Below are positions 27,985 to 37,099 of a stretch of 64,000 nucleotides of DNA, piece after piece. Source of the DNA: Serratia marcescens (GTDB lineage: Bacteria > Pseudomonadota > Gammaproteobacteria > Enterobacterales > Enterobacteriaceae); contig JADMXW010000015.1 of assembly GCA_015548865.1 (NCBI GenBank), positions 1 through 64,000 of the forward strand. The letters run 5' to 3'. The translations under genes were made by a program, and so were the position numbers. The notes below the pieces were generated by a model. It saw nothing but the letters and a program-made list of their open reading frames with translations, made no database searches and had not been told where the DNA came from. Position 1 is the stretch's first letter. Each line of letters opens with the position of its first letter.

Positions 27985-29169
27985 TTATAACGCCTGCCCA
28001 CACGCCCAGGCGGAACTCCACGCCCATTGGAAGTTATAGCCTCCCAGCCAGCCGGTAACGTCCACCACTTCTCCGATAAAATAGAGGCCCGGTACTTTAC
28101 TGGCTTCCATGGTTTTTGACGATAATTCCCGTGTATCCACACCGCCGAGGGTGACCTCTGCTGTGCGATAGCCTTCAGTACCGTTGGGTTGTACCTGCCA
28201 GGCGTGCAGATTTTCAATGAGGGCCGCGATCTGGGGAGATTGCAGTTGCTTAAGTGACACTTCGGGCACTAATCCCAAGGTTTGCAGGCACTCGACCAAC
28301 CGTTTAGGCAGCCATAGCGCTAGCGTATTTTTCAGGCTCTGATTTGGATGTGCCACACGCTGCTCGGCGAGCAGCGTGCCAAGATCGTGTTGCGGCAACA
28401 GATTGATCGTCACGACTTCGCCCGGTAGCCAATAGCTCGACAGTTGCAGGATGGCCGGGCCAGAAAGACCACGATGAGTAAACAGAAGGCTCTCTTTAAA
28501 GCTGACACCGTTTTTTGCCGTCACCACTACAGGTACGGATACGCCAGACAGGGTCTGTATTTGCTCCAGCAGCGGTTTATGCAGCGTAAAGGGGACCAGT
28601 GCTGCGCGCGTGGGCAGCACGTTAAGACCAAACTGTTGCGCTACCTGATAACCGAATGGCGATGCACCCAGTCCCGGCATGGAAAGTCCGCCGCAGGCAA
28701 TGACCACCTGTGGAACGGTTAATGTGCCATTGGTAAAGGTGAGGGTGAACAGTGTATCTGTTTGCACAATACTTTGGAGTTCGCTACGCAGGCGAAACTG
28801 CACGTTGCCGAGCTCGCATTCGCGCATCAGCATATCCACTATCTGCTGCGCGCTGTCATCACAGAACAGTTGCCCAAGGGTTTTCTCGTGATAGGCAATT
28901 CCGTGCCGATTAACCAGATCGATAAAATCCCATTGGGTGTAGCGCGCCAGCGCGGATTTACAAAAGTGCGGATTTTGTGACAGGTAGGCAGCAGGCTCGG
29001 CGTACATGTTGGTGAAATTGCAGCGGCCACCGCCCGACATCAATATTTTACGCCCCGGTTTTTTGCCGTTATCCACCAGCAGAACGCGCAGTCCGCGTTG
29101 TCCGGCCTGAGCAGCGCAAAACAGACCTGCAGCACCGGCACCTACAATGACAACATCAAACGATTCCAC
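27985..29169 (-). CDS. yhiN: YhiN-type HI0933-family flavoprotein
   Basis: 394-aa FAD-binding oxidoreductase (E. coli YhiN about 400 aa). 'VVIVGAGAAGLFCAAQAGQRG' is the N-terminal dinucleotide fold. 'KKPGRKILMSGGGRCNFTN' is the HI0933 signature. 'VVIACGGLSMPGLGASPFGYQVA' and 'FIGEVVDVTGWLGGYNFQWAWSSAW' are the later FAD contacts. Physiological role unproven. GTG 29169 is the start (AGGAG 8 bases upstream); the longer ORF begins with an A/T-rich, non-family extension. Divergent from pitA, as in E. coli. Confidence 0.9.
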   Translation of the reverse strand: MESFDVVIVGAGAAGLFCAAQAGQRGLRVLLVDNGKKPGRKILMSGGGRCNFTNMYAEPAAYLSQNPHFCKSALARYTQWDFIDLVNRHGIAYHEKTLGQLFCDDSAQQIVDMLMRECELGNVQFRLRSELQSIVQTDTLFTLTFTNGTLTVPQVVIACGGLSMPGLGASPFGYQVAQQFGLNVLPTRAALVPFTLHKPLLEQIQTLSGVSVPVVVTAKNGVSFKESLLFTHRGLSGPAILQLSSYWLPGEVVTINLLPQHDLGTLLAEQRVAHPNQSLKNTLALWLPKRLVECLQTLGLVPEVSLKQLQSPQIAALIENLHAWQVQPNGTEGYRTAEVTLGGVDTRELSSKTMEASKVPGLYFIGEVVDVTGWLGGYNFQWAWSSAWACGQAL

Positions 29170-29440
29170 AGCGCGTTCTCCTGACAATGGCGACGTAAAA
29201 AGTAAGAATTTTCCCGATAACAACCGAGCGGCTGATTGTAGTGTCAGGTGCGAATGGATGCCAGAGTAACAAAATGTATATTTATACAAGAATATGTATT
29301 TTTTTGATTTTATTAAGATAAATCTCACTCGCAGCCGAATTGGTCATCTTTTCGTCAAAAAAAAGTCATATTTTCCTTTTCCCGTTTAGGCTTGTCGCAG
29401 ATAATGCGCCGCGTTCATGACCACAAATGGCCTAACGCTT

Positions 29441-30943
29441 ATGCTACATTTATTTACCGGGGTTGATTTTCATACCGGTCTGATGCTGATTCTGGCACTG
29501 GTATTTGTTTTGTTCTATGAAGCCATTAACGGCTTTCACGACACGGCAAATGCTGTTGCCACCGTCATATATACGCGTGCAATGCGGGCGGAATATGCAG
29601 TTGTCATGGCTGGACTGTTTAATTTTTTCGGCGTGATGCTGGGTGGGCTGAGTGTGGCATATGCCATCGTTCACTTGCTTCCTACCGATTTGCTGCTTAA
29701 TGTCAGTTCCGCGCATGGGCTGGCCATGGTGTTCTCCATGCTGCTGGCGGCGATTATATGGAACCTGGGCACATGGTATTTTGGTTTGCCTGCTTCCAGT
29801 TCTCACACCTTGATTGGTTCTATCATCGGGATTGGTTTGACCAACGCCCTGCTCACCGACACGTCTGTAGTGGATGCGCTTAACGTTCCTAAAATGATCA
29901 GTATTTTCCTGTCGCTGATTCTGTCTCCTATTGTGGGGATGGTGGTCGCGGGCCTGATGCTGTTTGTGCTGCTGCGTTTTTGGAACAACAATAAGAAACG
30001 TAAACGCGTTCACTTGACGCCAGCCGATCGTGAAAAGCTGGATGGCAAACGCAAGCCGCCGTTCTGGACACGTACTGCACTGATCATTTCTGCTATCGGC
30101 GTCAGCTTTTCTCACGGCGCAAATGACGGACAGAAAGGCATTGGTCTGATTATGCTAGTGCTGATTGGCGTCGCACCTGCGGGCTTTGTTGTCAACATGA
30201 GCGCCTCCGGCTATGAGATCAGCCGTACGCGTGATGCAGTAGTCAATTTGCAAGAGTTCTATCAACAGCACGGCGATGCGCTCAAACACGTTATCGATCT
30301 TTCTACGCCTGTGCCGGCGACAGAGAACGTGCTGCCTGCGAATGGCACAAAAGAGTTTCACTGTGACAGTTCTCGCGTAATGATTGCCATTGAACGTTCA
30401 CTGGGCCTGCTGAATAACCTGAAGAGTTATGACCAGTTGAATGCCGACGATCGCGGTCGCGTGCGTCGTCTGTTGATGTGCATTGCGGATACCATGGACA
30501 AGGTAGCGAAGCTGCCGGAGACCACTTCGGAAGATCGGCGCTATCTGAACAACCTGCGTCAGGATATGTTGAAAACCGTTGAATACGCTCCGTTATGGAT
30601 TATCGTTGCCGTAGCCTTGGCGCTCTCTCTGGGTACCATGGTGGGCTGGCGTCGTGTTGCTGTGACTATCGGAGAGAAGATCGGTAAACGCGGTATGACG
30701 TATGCGCAAGGGGTATCTGCGCAGGTGACGGCGGCGCTGTCGATTGGTGTAGCGAGCTATACAGGTATGCCGGTATCCACCACCCACGTTCTCTCCTCGG
30801 CGGTCGCGGGCACCATGATTGTTGATGGCGGCGGCGTACAGGGCAAAACGGTTAAGAACATCCTGCTGGCGTGGGTGTTCACGCTGCCAGTCTCTCTAGT
30901 GATGTCAGGCGTACTCTACTGGTTGGCGCTGAAACTGATTTAA
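29441..30943 (+). CDS. pitA: PitA low-affinity phosphate/metal-phosphate transporter
   Basis: 500-aa inner-membrane symporter for metal-phosphate complexes, driven by protons. Both PiT signature repeats are visible: '[20 protein letters not shown]' near the N-terminus and '[19 protein letters not shown]' in the middle. A soluble loop (about 250-380) separates two groups of helices, and '[18 protein letters not shown]' repeats the 'SSSHTLIGS' motif. ATG 29441 corresponds to the E. coli start (MLHLF); an in-frame ATG at 29417 is possible, and neither has a good ribosome site. Confidence 0.95.
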   Translation: MLHLFTGVDFHTGLMLILALVFVLFYEAINGFHDTANAVATVIYTRAMRAEYAVVMAGLFNFFGVMLGGLSVAYAIVHLLPTDLLLNVSSAHGLAMVFSMLLAAIIWNLGTWYFGLPASSSHTLIGSIIGIGLTNALLTDTSVVDALNVPKMISIFLSLILSPIVGMVVAGLMLFVLLRFWNNNKKRKRVHLTPADREKLDGKRKPPFWTRTALIISAIGVSFSHGANDGQKGIGLIMLVLIGVAPAGFVVNMSASGYEISRTRDAVVNLQEFYQQHGDALKHVIDLSTPVPATENVLPANGTKEFHCDSSRVMIAIERSLGLLNNLKSYDQLNADDRGRVRRLLMCIADTMDKVAKLPETTSEDRRYLNNLRQDMLKTVEYAPLWIIVAVALALSLGTMVGWRRVAVTIGEKIGKRGMTYAQGVSAQVTAALSIGVASYTGMPVSTTHVLSSAVAGTMIVDGGGVQGKTVKNILLAWVFTLPVSLVMSGVLYWLALKLI

Positions 30944-30985
30944 TCCGGCAGAGATACCCACAGCGCGAAATAGCATGCGCAAAAT

Positions 30986-31020
30986 AAAAAGGCGATTCGA
31001 GAGAATCGCCTTTTATATTT
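30986..31020. terminator. Bidirectional terminator between pitA and uspB
   Basis: AAAAA, stem GGCGATTC/GAATCGCC with loop GAGA, then TTTT. Serves pitA (plus) and uspB (minus). Confidence 0.85.
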
Positions 31021-31051
31021 GTAGGTTACACATTGTTAAATACCCAATCGA

Positions 31052-31387
31052 TCAATACCAAATCAACATGGACACCAGGCTCACCAGGATGAGTCCGCAC
31101 AGGGCGGAGGTCAGCATGAACTGGCCTCGTACTCGCTCACAGCGGCGCATAAACTCTTCATCGTGATGTTCCAGATAGCGTTGTGCGTAAATGTAGCGAA
31201 CCAGCCGAATCTGCTTGCTGGGTTGTCCGTGGGAAGTGAAAAAACCTCCGCCATCCACATACTGGTACAACAGCGGGTCGCAATCGCGCAGGATCATCAG
31301 GAGTACGCGCAAAGAGGAATAATAGCGCGCCATGTTGATAACACAGACGATGCACAAGGCCCAGAAAAGCGCAAATGTACTGATCAT
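31052..31387 (-). CDS. uspB: Universal stress protein B
   Basis: 111-aa inner-membrane protein with one helix at each end ('[21 protein letters not shown]' and '[20 protein letters not shown]') and a charged middle, the E. coli UspB layout. UspB is induced in stationary phase and affects ethanol tolerance in E. coli. It is divergent from uspA as in E. coli. GGGAGGGGAGC precedes ATG 31387. Confidence 0.93.
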   Translation of the reverse strand: MISTFALFWALCIVCVINMARYYSSLRVLLMILRDCDPLLYQYVDGGGFFTSHGQPSKQIRLVRYIYAQRYLEHHDEEFMRRCERVRGQFMLTSALCGLILVSLVSMLIWY

Positions 31388-32164
31388 GCTCCCCTCCCGG
31401 ATAATGTTATTCGTCAGAACGAGGATGCTGTAAACATCCTACAGCGTTTCTGCGAATCGTTTTGCCACACGTTCATTACGCGATTTTATTAAGCGAGCTA
31501 AGAAAGGGTAAATTGCCCTTATCTTTTGCTCTACCGGGCCGTATGCAGTACGGTAATCGAGAGATCTCAAGCACCGTAATGGAACACAGCTCGGCTCACC
31601 CTGAAATGAGAGGTTTATACCCGTCATACTTCAAGTTGCATGTGTGTTGGCTGCACTCGTTCACCCGAATCACTTACCTGAGTAAGCTCATCGGAACTCA
31701 CTCATTTGCCGCCTTCCTGCAACTCGAATTATTTAGGGTATAGCAACAGAATAGCGTGTTGATATCCCCTCATTGTTATTGTAGAAGAGGAAAGCCCATT
31801 TTTGCCAGAGAGTGACCGATATCAAATAATGTTGACGATTTTCCCTACTCTTTTTCCCGCTTTTAAAGCGGATCGTCGGGAATCTGGGCGTGATTGGGAG
31901 CGGTTTCTACTACACTTATCAATGAGTACGAGAAATTTAACGGTCAGATCGCTGTTCATGTGGGGAAGTGCGCAGTGGAACTCGCACGAGAATGTGCCTT
32001 ACGCGTGTGATGTCGCAGAGTGAGGTAAATATGTGGCGGTGTGATCTGCAGAACATAACGAAAATCGGCTGAGGTGGTATTCTATAACCAAGCCGTTAAG
32101 TATCAGATTAGCAGGCGGAAAAATCTGCTGAACCATTAATGTGTCTTTACGGAAGGAGCTTATT
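31388..32164. other. 777-bp uspB-uspA intergenic region
   Basis: Much longer than in E. coli because a repeat element (31616-31742) sits in it. The uspA promoter should lie in 32030-32130; TATAAC near 32089 could be its -10. No credible gene is seen. Confidence 0.5.
31616..31742. repeat. MITE-like intergenic repeat, short copy (copy 2)
   Basis: 127 bp from TATACCCGTCATACTTCAAG to the inverted end TTATTTAGGGTATA. Lacks the inner stem-loops of copy 1; its middle carries TTACCTGAGTAAGCTCATCGG, shared with copies 1 and 3. Confidence 0.8.
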
Positions 32165-32599
32165 ATGGCTTATAAACATATCCTGATTGCTGTTGACCTT
32201 TCTCCAGAAAGTAAAGTGTTAGTGGAAAAGGCGGTCTCGATGGCAAGGCCGTACAATGCCAAAGTCTCGTTGATCCATGTCGATGTTAATTACTCCGATC
32301 TTTACACCGGCTTGATTGATGTGAATCTGGGTGACATGCAACAGCGCATTTCTGAAGAAACGCAAAATGCGTTGACCGATCTCTCTAAAAACGCCGGTTA
32401 TCCGATTACGGAAACCCTGAGCGGCAGTGGCGATCTGGGGCAAGTATTGGTGGATGCCATCAAGAAATATGATGTGGACCTCGTGTTATGTGGGCACCAC
32501 CAGGATTTCTGGAGCAAGCTGATGTCCTCTGCGCGTCAACTGATCAATACCGTGCATGTGGATATGCTGATCGTTCCGCTGCGTGATGATGAAGAGTAG
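32165..32599 (+). CDS. uspA: Universal stress protein A
   Basis: 144-aa cytoplasmic dimeric stress protein, near-identical to E. coli UspA ('[20 protein letters not shown]', '[19 protein letters not shown]', '[13 protein letters not shown]'). It is induced by growth arrest and is phosphorylated in E. coli. AAGGAG precedes ATG 32165; the ORF's earlier ATG (32141) is not used in the family. A strong terminator follows. Confidence 0.97.
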   Translation: MAYKHILIAVDLSPESKVLVEKAVSMARPYNAKVSLIHVDVNYSDLYTGLIDVNLGDMQQRISEETQNALTDLSKNAGYPITETLSGSGDLGQVLVDAIKKYDVDLVLCGHHQDFWSKLMSSARQLINTVHVDMLIVPLRDDEE

Positions 32600-32620
32600 T
32601 ATCATTGTTCTCTTCTCTTT

Positions 32621-32652
32621 CTATCCCCGGCCTTGTGCCGGGGATAGTTTTT
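32621..32652 (+). terminator. uspA terminator
   Basis: Stem CTATCCCCGGC/GCCGGGGATAG, loop CTTGT, then TTTTT; 21 bases after the uspA stop. Confidence 0.9.
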
Positions 32653-33044
32653 GGTCGGTGAATTTTTTTGCAAATTGACCGATTTTTTAGTCGATCGCAT
32701 TTTTTTACCCTCCTTATCTAAACCGGTTTTTTTTGCGCTGCATTGCACTTTCTTTTGTTATATAACAGAAACTTATGACAAATTTTTGTCATGAATGATG
32801 TGAAAATTCATATCTATCTCATTGGTTTTTAAGCAGATAAGACAATAAAAAACGCTTGCTTGAATATCCACCAGCAGTGCTATAGTCGAAGCGGCACAAC
32901 ATCATTCAACCGCGATCCCACAGGCTTTTAATGTGCATAACTCTCACCGTTTTCACTCGGCTACGCATTTTACTGCGCGTGAAAGGGTGCGGGATAAAAA
33001 AAGCACAGTCCACCGGACGCTTTTTCTTTTTGCAGGAGTTGGTA
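32653..33044 (+). promoter_or_regulatory. gdhA upstream region with two palindromes
   Basis: A/T-rich 392 bp. It contains TGTTATATAACA (32756-32767, perfect) and ATGACAAA-TT-TTTGTCAT (32775-32792), both possible operators, and a -10-like TATAGT at 32881-32886. This leaves a 5' leader of about 150 bases before gdhA. The reading of the palindromes is by eye. Confidence 0.45.
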
Positions 33045-34388
33045 ATGGCTCAATTAGTCTCTCTGGAAAGTTTTCTCAATCAGGTTCAACAGCGCGACCC
33101 GCATCAGCCGGAGTTTTCTCAGGCGGTCAGGGAAGTTTTCTCTACCCTGTGGCCGTTTCTGGAACAGAATCCGCGCTATGCAGAGCAAAGTCTGCTGGAA
33201 CGTCTGGTGGAGCCAGAGCGTGTTATCCAGTTTCGCGTTGCCTGGACCAATGACAAAGGTGAGGTACAGGTAAACCGCGCCTGGCGTGTGCAGTTCAGTT
33301 CCGCCATTGGTCCGTATAAAGGCGGGATGCGTTTTCACCCTTCGGTGAACCTCTCTATCCTAAAATTCCTTGGTTTCGAGCAAACGTTTAAAAACTCGCT
33401 GACGACGTTGCCGATGGGCGGTGGTAAAGGCGGATCTGATTTCGATCCCAAGGGCAAAAGCCAGGGTGAAGTCATGCGCTTTTGTCAGGCGCTGATCACG
33501 GAACTGTACCGTCATCTTGGGCCGGACACCGACGTACCTGCTGGGGATATCGGCGTGGGTGGCCGTGAAGTGGGCTTTATGACTGGGATGATGAAAAAGC
33601 TGACTAACAACACGGCGTGCGTGTTTACCGGTAAAGGGCTCTCTTTTGGCGGTAGCCTGATTCGCCCGGAAGCGACAGGATATGGCTTGGTTTACTTCAC
33701 ACAGGCGATGCTGGAGCGTCACGGTCTTGGATTTGAGGGCATGCGTGTTGCAGTATCAGGCTCAGGCAATGTGGCACAGTATGCCATTGAAAAAGCGTTG
33801 TCTCTGGGCGCTCGTGTGATTACCGCTTCGGACTCCAACGGCACGGTCGTAGATGAGGCGGGCTTCACGCCGGAGAAACTGGCGCTGCTGGCGGATATCA
33901 AAAATCAACGCTATGGCCGTGTGGAAGATTATGCGCGTGAAGCCAATCTCGCGTATCTGCCAGGTCAAACACCGTGGAATGTTCCGGTAGACATCGCACT
34001 GCCATGTGCCACGCAGAATGAGCTGGACCTGACCAGTGCCAAGACGCTGATTGCTAACGGTGTGAAAGCTGTGGCGGAAGGGGCTAACATGCCGACCACT
34101 ATCGAGGCGACGGATGCCTTTCTGGAAGCAAACGTGCTGTTTGCGCCGGGTAAAGCGGCAAACGCTGGTGGTGTTGCGACCTCTGGATTGGAAATGGCGC
34201 AGAATGCGGCGCGTATGGGCTGGAAAGCAGAGAAAGTGGATGCGCGTCTGCACCACATCATGCTTGATATTCACCATGCCTGCGTGGATTTCGGCGGCGA
34301 AGGCAAGCACACCAACTACGTGCGCGGCGCGAACATCGCGGGCTTTGTGAAAGTGGCGGATGCGATGCTGGCACAAGGCGTAGTGTGA
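33045..34388 (+). CDS. gdhA: NADP-specific glutamate dehydrogenase
   Basis: 447 aa, the usual size for the hexameric bacterial NADP enzyme that makes glutamate from 2-oxoglutarate and ammonia. 'PYKGGMRFHPSVN' and 'TLPMGGGKGGSDFDPKGKS' hold the substrate-binding Lys and catalytic Lys. 'DVPAGDIGVGGREVGFM' supplies the catalytic Asp, and 'VAVSGSGNVAQYAIEKA' is the cofactor fold. GCAGGAG precedes ATG 33045. In E. coli gdhA lies elsewhere (near 40 min), so its position after uspA is a local difference. Confidence 0.96.
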   Translation: MAQLVSLESFLNQVQQRDPHQPEFSQAVREVFSTLWPFLEQNPRYAEQSLLERLVEPERVIQFRVAWTNDKGEVQVNRAWRVQFSSAIGPYKGGMRFHPSVNLSILKFLGFEQTFKNSLTTLPMGGGKGGSDFDPKGKSQGEVMRFCQALITELYRHLGPDTDVPAGDIGVGGREVGFMTGMMKKLTNNTACVFTGKGLSFGGSLIRPEATGYGLVYFTQAMLERHGLGFEGMRVAVSGSGNVAQYAIEKALSLGARVITASDSNGTVVDEAGFTPEKLALLADIKNQRYGRVEDYAREANLAYLPGQTPWNVPVDIALPCATQNELDLTSAKTLIANGVKAVAEGANMPTTIEATDAFLEANVLFAPGKAANAGGVATSGLEMAQNAARMGWKAEKVDARLHHIMLDIHHACVDFGGEGKHTNYVRGANIAGFVKVADAMLAQGVV

Positions 34389-34411
34389 TCGGTATCGCCT
34401 CATGAGGTTAC

Positions 34412-34433
34412 CCCCGTTTAGATTTGAGCGGGG
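34412..34433 (+). terminator. Possible gdhA terminator
   Basis: Short stem CCCCG/CGGGG, loop of 12, followed by ATTTCTGT. Weak. Confidence 0.4.
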
Positions 34434-34499
34434 ATTTCTGTCGGTTCCGTGAAGGTTTCGTGCACATTAACCAACACGGATTTCTGCAACCGTTGCAGC

Positions 34500-34705
34500 A
34501 CGCGCCCGACACGAGGCGCTCAATCGCCGCCGCCTCGTGACTCCAGGCTTTTCGCGAGAAATCACGCCGCTACGCGGTGCCTTCGGCGTTCGTGCCCGCC
34601 GTTCGGGCCGCTAGCGACGCGCTCCCGGCGCGGCGCTAGCTTTCGCGGCATCCATGCCGCTCACCCGGCGGTCACGCCACCTCAGCGTGATTCTTTACGC
34701 GAGTG
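34500..34705. repeat. GC-rich stem-loop intergenic element
   Basis: About 200 bp, distinctly more GC-rich than its neighbours, filling most of the 363-bp gap between gdhA and the LVIVD gene. It has a perfect stem CACGAGGCG/CGCCTCGTG (34510-34539) and GCTAGC pairs around a GC-rich loop (about 34610-34640). The outer sequences TTCGCGAGAAATCACGC and GCGTGATTCTTTACGCGA are imperfect inverted copies. An 85-codon frame across it has Arg/Ser/Pro-rich composition and no family look. Probably a dispersed repeat or a structured RNA. Confidence 0.5.
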
Positions 34706-34751
34706 AAAGGCAAAGACGAAAACCCAGAGTAACGTTCAATCTGTCGGTGCA

Positions 34752-35999
34752 TCAGCCTAGATATTCAATGATTGATAGCCCACCGTTATAATCCGTGCTG
34801 TAAACAATGCCCTGTGCATCCACAAACACATCACAGGATTGAATGACGCGTGGGCGGCCAGGACGGGTATCCATCATTTTCTCTGGTGCTGCAGGCACCA
34901 ACGCGCCGGTTTCCACGGGGCGATACGGGTTGCTGATATCGTAAGCGCGTACGCCTGCATTTTGGTAGGTAGCGAAAATCAGCGTTGAGCTGATGAAGCT
35001 GCCTGGCCGGTTCTCATGCAGGTTATGCGGGCCGAAGTGTGCGCCCTTGGCTACGTAGTCCACTTCATCCGGCTGCGGGAAGGTAGAAATGCTGACCGGA
35101 TTGCTCGGTTCGCGAATATCGAACAGCCAGATCAGCTTTTCGCCATCTTCCTGATTATCCAGCACCGCCTCATCCAGTACCACCAACAGATCGCGATCCG
35201 GCAACGGCAGCGCGGTGTGGGTACCGCCGCCGAACGGCGGGCTCCAGTTACGGTGGCTGATTAACTGCGGCTGGCGGCGATCGCTCACGTCTAGCAGCGT
35301 CAGGCCACCGTCACGCCAACTGGCGTAAGCAGTATCGCCGCTGATAATCGCATGGTGCAGCGCATAGCGTTTTCCTTCCGGCCAGTTTGGCGCTTCGCCT
35401 GCCGCACTGTGCATGCCCGGCAACCACCAGCGCCCCGCCACTTCGGGCTTACGCGGATCGGCAAGATCGATGGTCAGGAAGATATAATCACTAAAACCGT
35501 CCAGCAGGGCTGAAACGTAGGCCCAACGCCCGCCGACGTACCAAATACGGTGAATACCAATGCCGTTCAGCGGCAGAAAGCCGATTTCACGCGGCTTGTC
35601 CGGCGTTGAGATATCAAACACCCGCAGTCCGGCGCTCCAGCCTCTGTCTTGCACGTCACTCACTGTATCGGCAACGGAACGCGTGTAATAGACCTTTTCA
35701 TCGGCAAAGCGGGTGTCGGCAAACAGATCGCGTGCGTTAATCACCAGTAGCAGATCGTCATGCGCCTGCAAGTGCACGTTCCAGGTACCGGAAGGGGCGG
35801 GTACGTAACCCATAGCCTTGGGATTTTTCGCATCGCGCACATCGACAATGGAGAACCCCTGCGACACCATGTGTCCGATATAGGCGTAGCCACGATGAAC
35901 CATCACCTGCACGCCGTCTGGCCGACCGCCCTGATCGCTATGCCCGATCAACCGCATATTGCGGCTGTAATCGGGATGCGGCAGTTCCTGCTTTGCCAT
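34752..35999 (-). CDS. LVIVD-repeat beta-propeller protein, His-rich
   Basis: 415-aa protein of LVIVD-type blades: 'GFSIVDVRDAKNPKAMG', 'GLRVFDISTPDKPREIG', 'FLTIDLADPRKPEVAG', 'GLTLLDVSDRRQPQLI', 'IWLFDIREPSNPVSIS' and 'GVRAYDISNPYRPVETG' mark six blades. There is no signal peptide, so it is probably cytoplasmic. Histidines recur at the blade starts (H76, H150, H215/H216, H261, H321/H325/H328) and could line a central metal site, as in selenium-binding-type or lactonase propellers. No function is assigned to such proteins. It is the last gene of the ABC-transporter operon, 10 bases after the binding-protein gene, with AAGGAAC before ATG 35999. Confidence 0.75.
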   Translation of the reverse strand: MAKQELPHPDYSRNMRLIGHSDQGGRPDGVQVMVHRGYAYIGHMVSQGFSIVDVRDAKNPKAMGYVPAPSGTWNVHLQAHDDLLLVINARDLFADTRFADEKVYYTRSVADTVSDVQDRGWSAGLRVFDISTPDKPREIGFLPLNGIGIHRIWYVGGRWAYVSALLDGFSDYIFLTIDLADPRKPEVAGRWWLPGMHSAAGEAPNWPEGKRYALHHAIISGDTAYASWRDGGLTLLDVSDRRQPQLISHRNWSPPFGGGTHTALPLPDRDLLVVLDEAVLDNQEDGEKLIWLFDIREPSNPVSISTFPQPDEVDYVAKGAHFGPHNLHENRPGSFISSTLIFATYQNAGVRAYDISNPYRPVETGALVPAAPEKMMDTRPGRPRVIQSCDVFVDAQGIVYSTDYNGGLSIIEYLG

Positions 36000-36009
36000 G
36001 TGTTGTTCC

Positions 36010-37077
36010 TTATTTTTTCTGTTTAGCTTCCAGTGTGGCGAACCACGGAGCAATGAAATCATCGCTCTGGCCCCAGCCTGGAATGATGTTGCCGAGCGAA
36101 GAAACGTTAACCTGTCCCGGTTGGCTCACCAGCAGCGCCTGTGGGATGGTGGCGGCCTTGAAATCATAGGTTGCTGGGGTTGGCTCGCCAGCAATCTTGT
36201 TGGCAATCAGGCGCACGTTGGTGGCACCGATCAACTTTGGGTCAACCGCTACGCTGACTTTCCACGGGCTGTTAGCCTCACGCATTAGTTGCACATCCTG
36301 ATTGGATATATCGATACTGTAGAGTTTGATCTCGGTGCGACCATTTTCTTTCAGTGCCTTGTAAGCACCCTGGCTGAAGGCATCCCAAGTGCCCCAGATA
36401 GCGTCAATCTTGCCCTTCGGATATTTCGCCAGTACCGCACCCACTTTGTTGGCGGTATCACCTTGTACATCGGAAGATACCGCCCCAATGGACTCCAGCT
36501 CTTTAATGCCTGGATGGCCTTTCAGAATGTCTTGATAGGCAGCCTGACGGCGCTCCATTGGTGGGAACCCGGCTACCCACAGTTTGATGATGTTAGCCTG
36601 ACCATTGAAATCTTTCACCAGTTGGCCGAAGGAAAGCTCGGTCAACGAAGCGTCATCTTGTTGAGTCACCGTCACGCCGGGAATGTCGCCATTAACGGCG
36701 GTATCGAAGGTAGATACCGCAATACCGCTGTCTACGATGCGTTGAACCAGCGCAGTGGAGTACGGATCGCGGCCCTGAGACAGGATAATCCCGTCATACT
36801 TCTGGCTGATGGCCTGATTCACGAAATCCTGAAAGCGGGCGTCATCGCCGTTGCTCAGGAAGGTATTGACGGTGAACCCCAGTTTCTTTCCTTGCTGGAT
36901 TGCACCCGCAATAAACTGCGTGGTGTTATCGTCGGAACCAAGGTTGCGGATGACCGCGATGCGAATCGGTCCATCATGCTTGGCGATAGCGTCCGGCACC
37001 GGTGCGAGTGTGGCAGCAAAAGTGGGAGCGATGGTTAGCAGGCTCAGCGCCAGCAGTGAAAACGTCAATTTTTTCAT
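36010..37077 (-). CDS. Ribose-type periplasmic sugar-binding protein
   Basis: 355-aa periplasmic binding protein of the RbsB/peripla_BP_4 class with signal peptide ending 'PTFA|ATLAPV'. 'DGIILSQGRDPYSTALVQRIVDSGIAVSTFDT' and 'IDAIWGTWDAFSQGAYKAL' are the hinge and ligand-loop motifs. It is longer than RbsB (about 296 aa). The ligand cannot be read from the sequence. It is encoded 22 bases after the permease. AGGAAAC precedes ATG 37077. Confidence 0.85.
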   Translation of the reverse strand: MKKLTFSLLALSLLTIAPTFAATLAPVPDAIAKHDGPIRIAVIRNLGSDDNTTQFIAGAIQQGKKLGFTVNTFLSNGDDARFQDFVNQAISQKYDGIILSQGRDPYSTALVQRIVDSGIAVSTFDTAVNGDIPGVTVTQQDDASLTELSFGQLVKDFNGQANIIKLWVAGFPPMERRQAAYQDILKGHPGIKELESIGAVSSDVQGDTANKVGAVLAKYPKGKIDAIWGTWDAFSQGAYKALKENGRTEIKLYSIDISNQDVQLMREANSPWKVSVAVDPKLIGATNVRLIANKIAGEPTPATYDFKAATIPQALLVSQPGQVNVSSLGNIIPGWGQSDDFIAPWFATLEAKQKK

Positions 37078-37099
37078 TATAGTTTCCTGTCTTTCGGGA

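Noticed and set aside
33762..34403. 213-codon open frame antisense to gdhA
   Set aside because: Shadow of gdhA codon bias; His/Arg-rich without motifs.
34449..34706. 85-codon plus-strand frame in the GC-rich element
   Set aside because: Arg/Ser/Pro-rich translation of a stem-loop sequence; no ribosome site.
36289..37038. 249-codon open frame antisense to the sugar-binding protein gene
   Set aside because: Overlaps a clear signal-peptide binding protein; no domain and a shadow-type composition.
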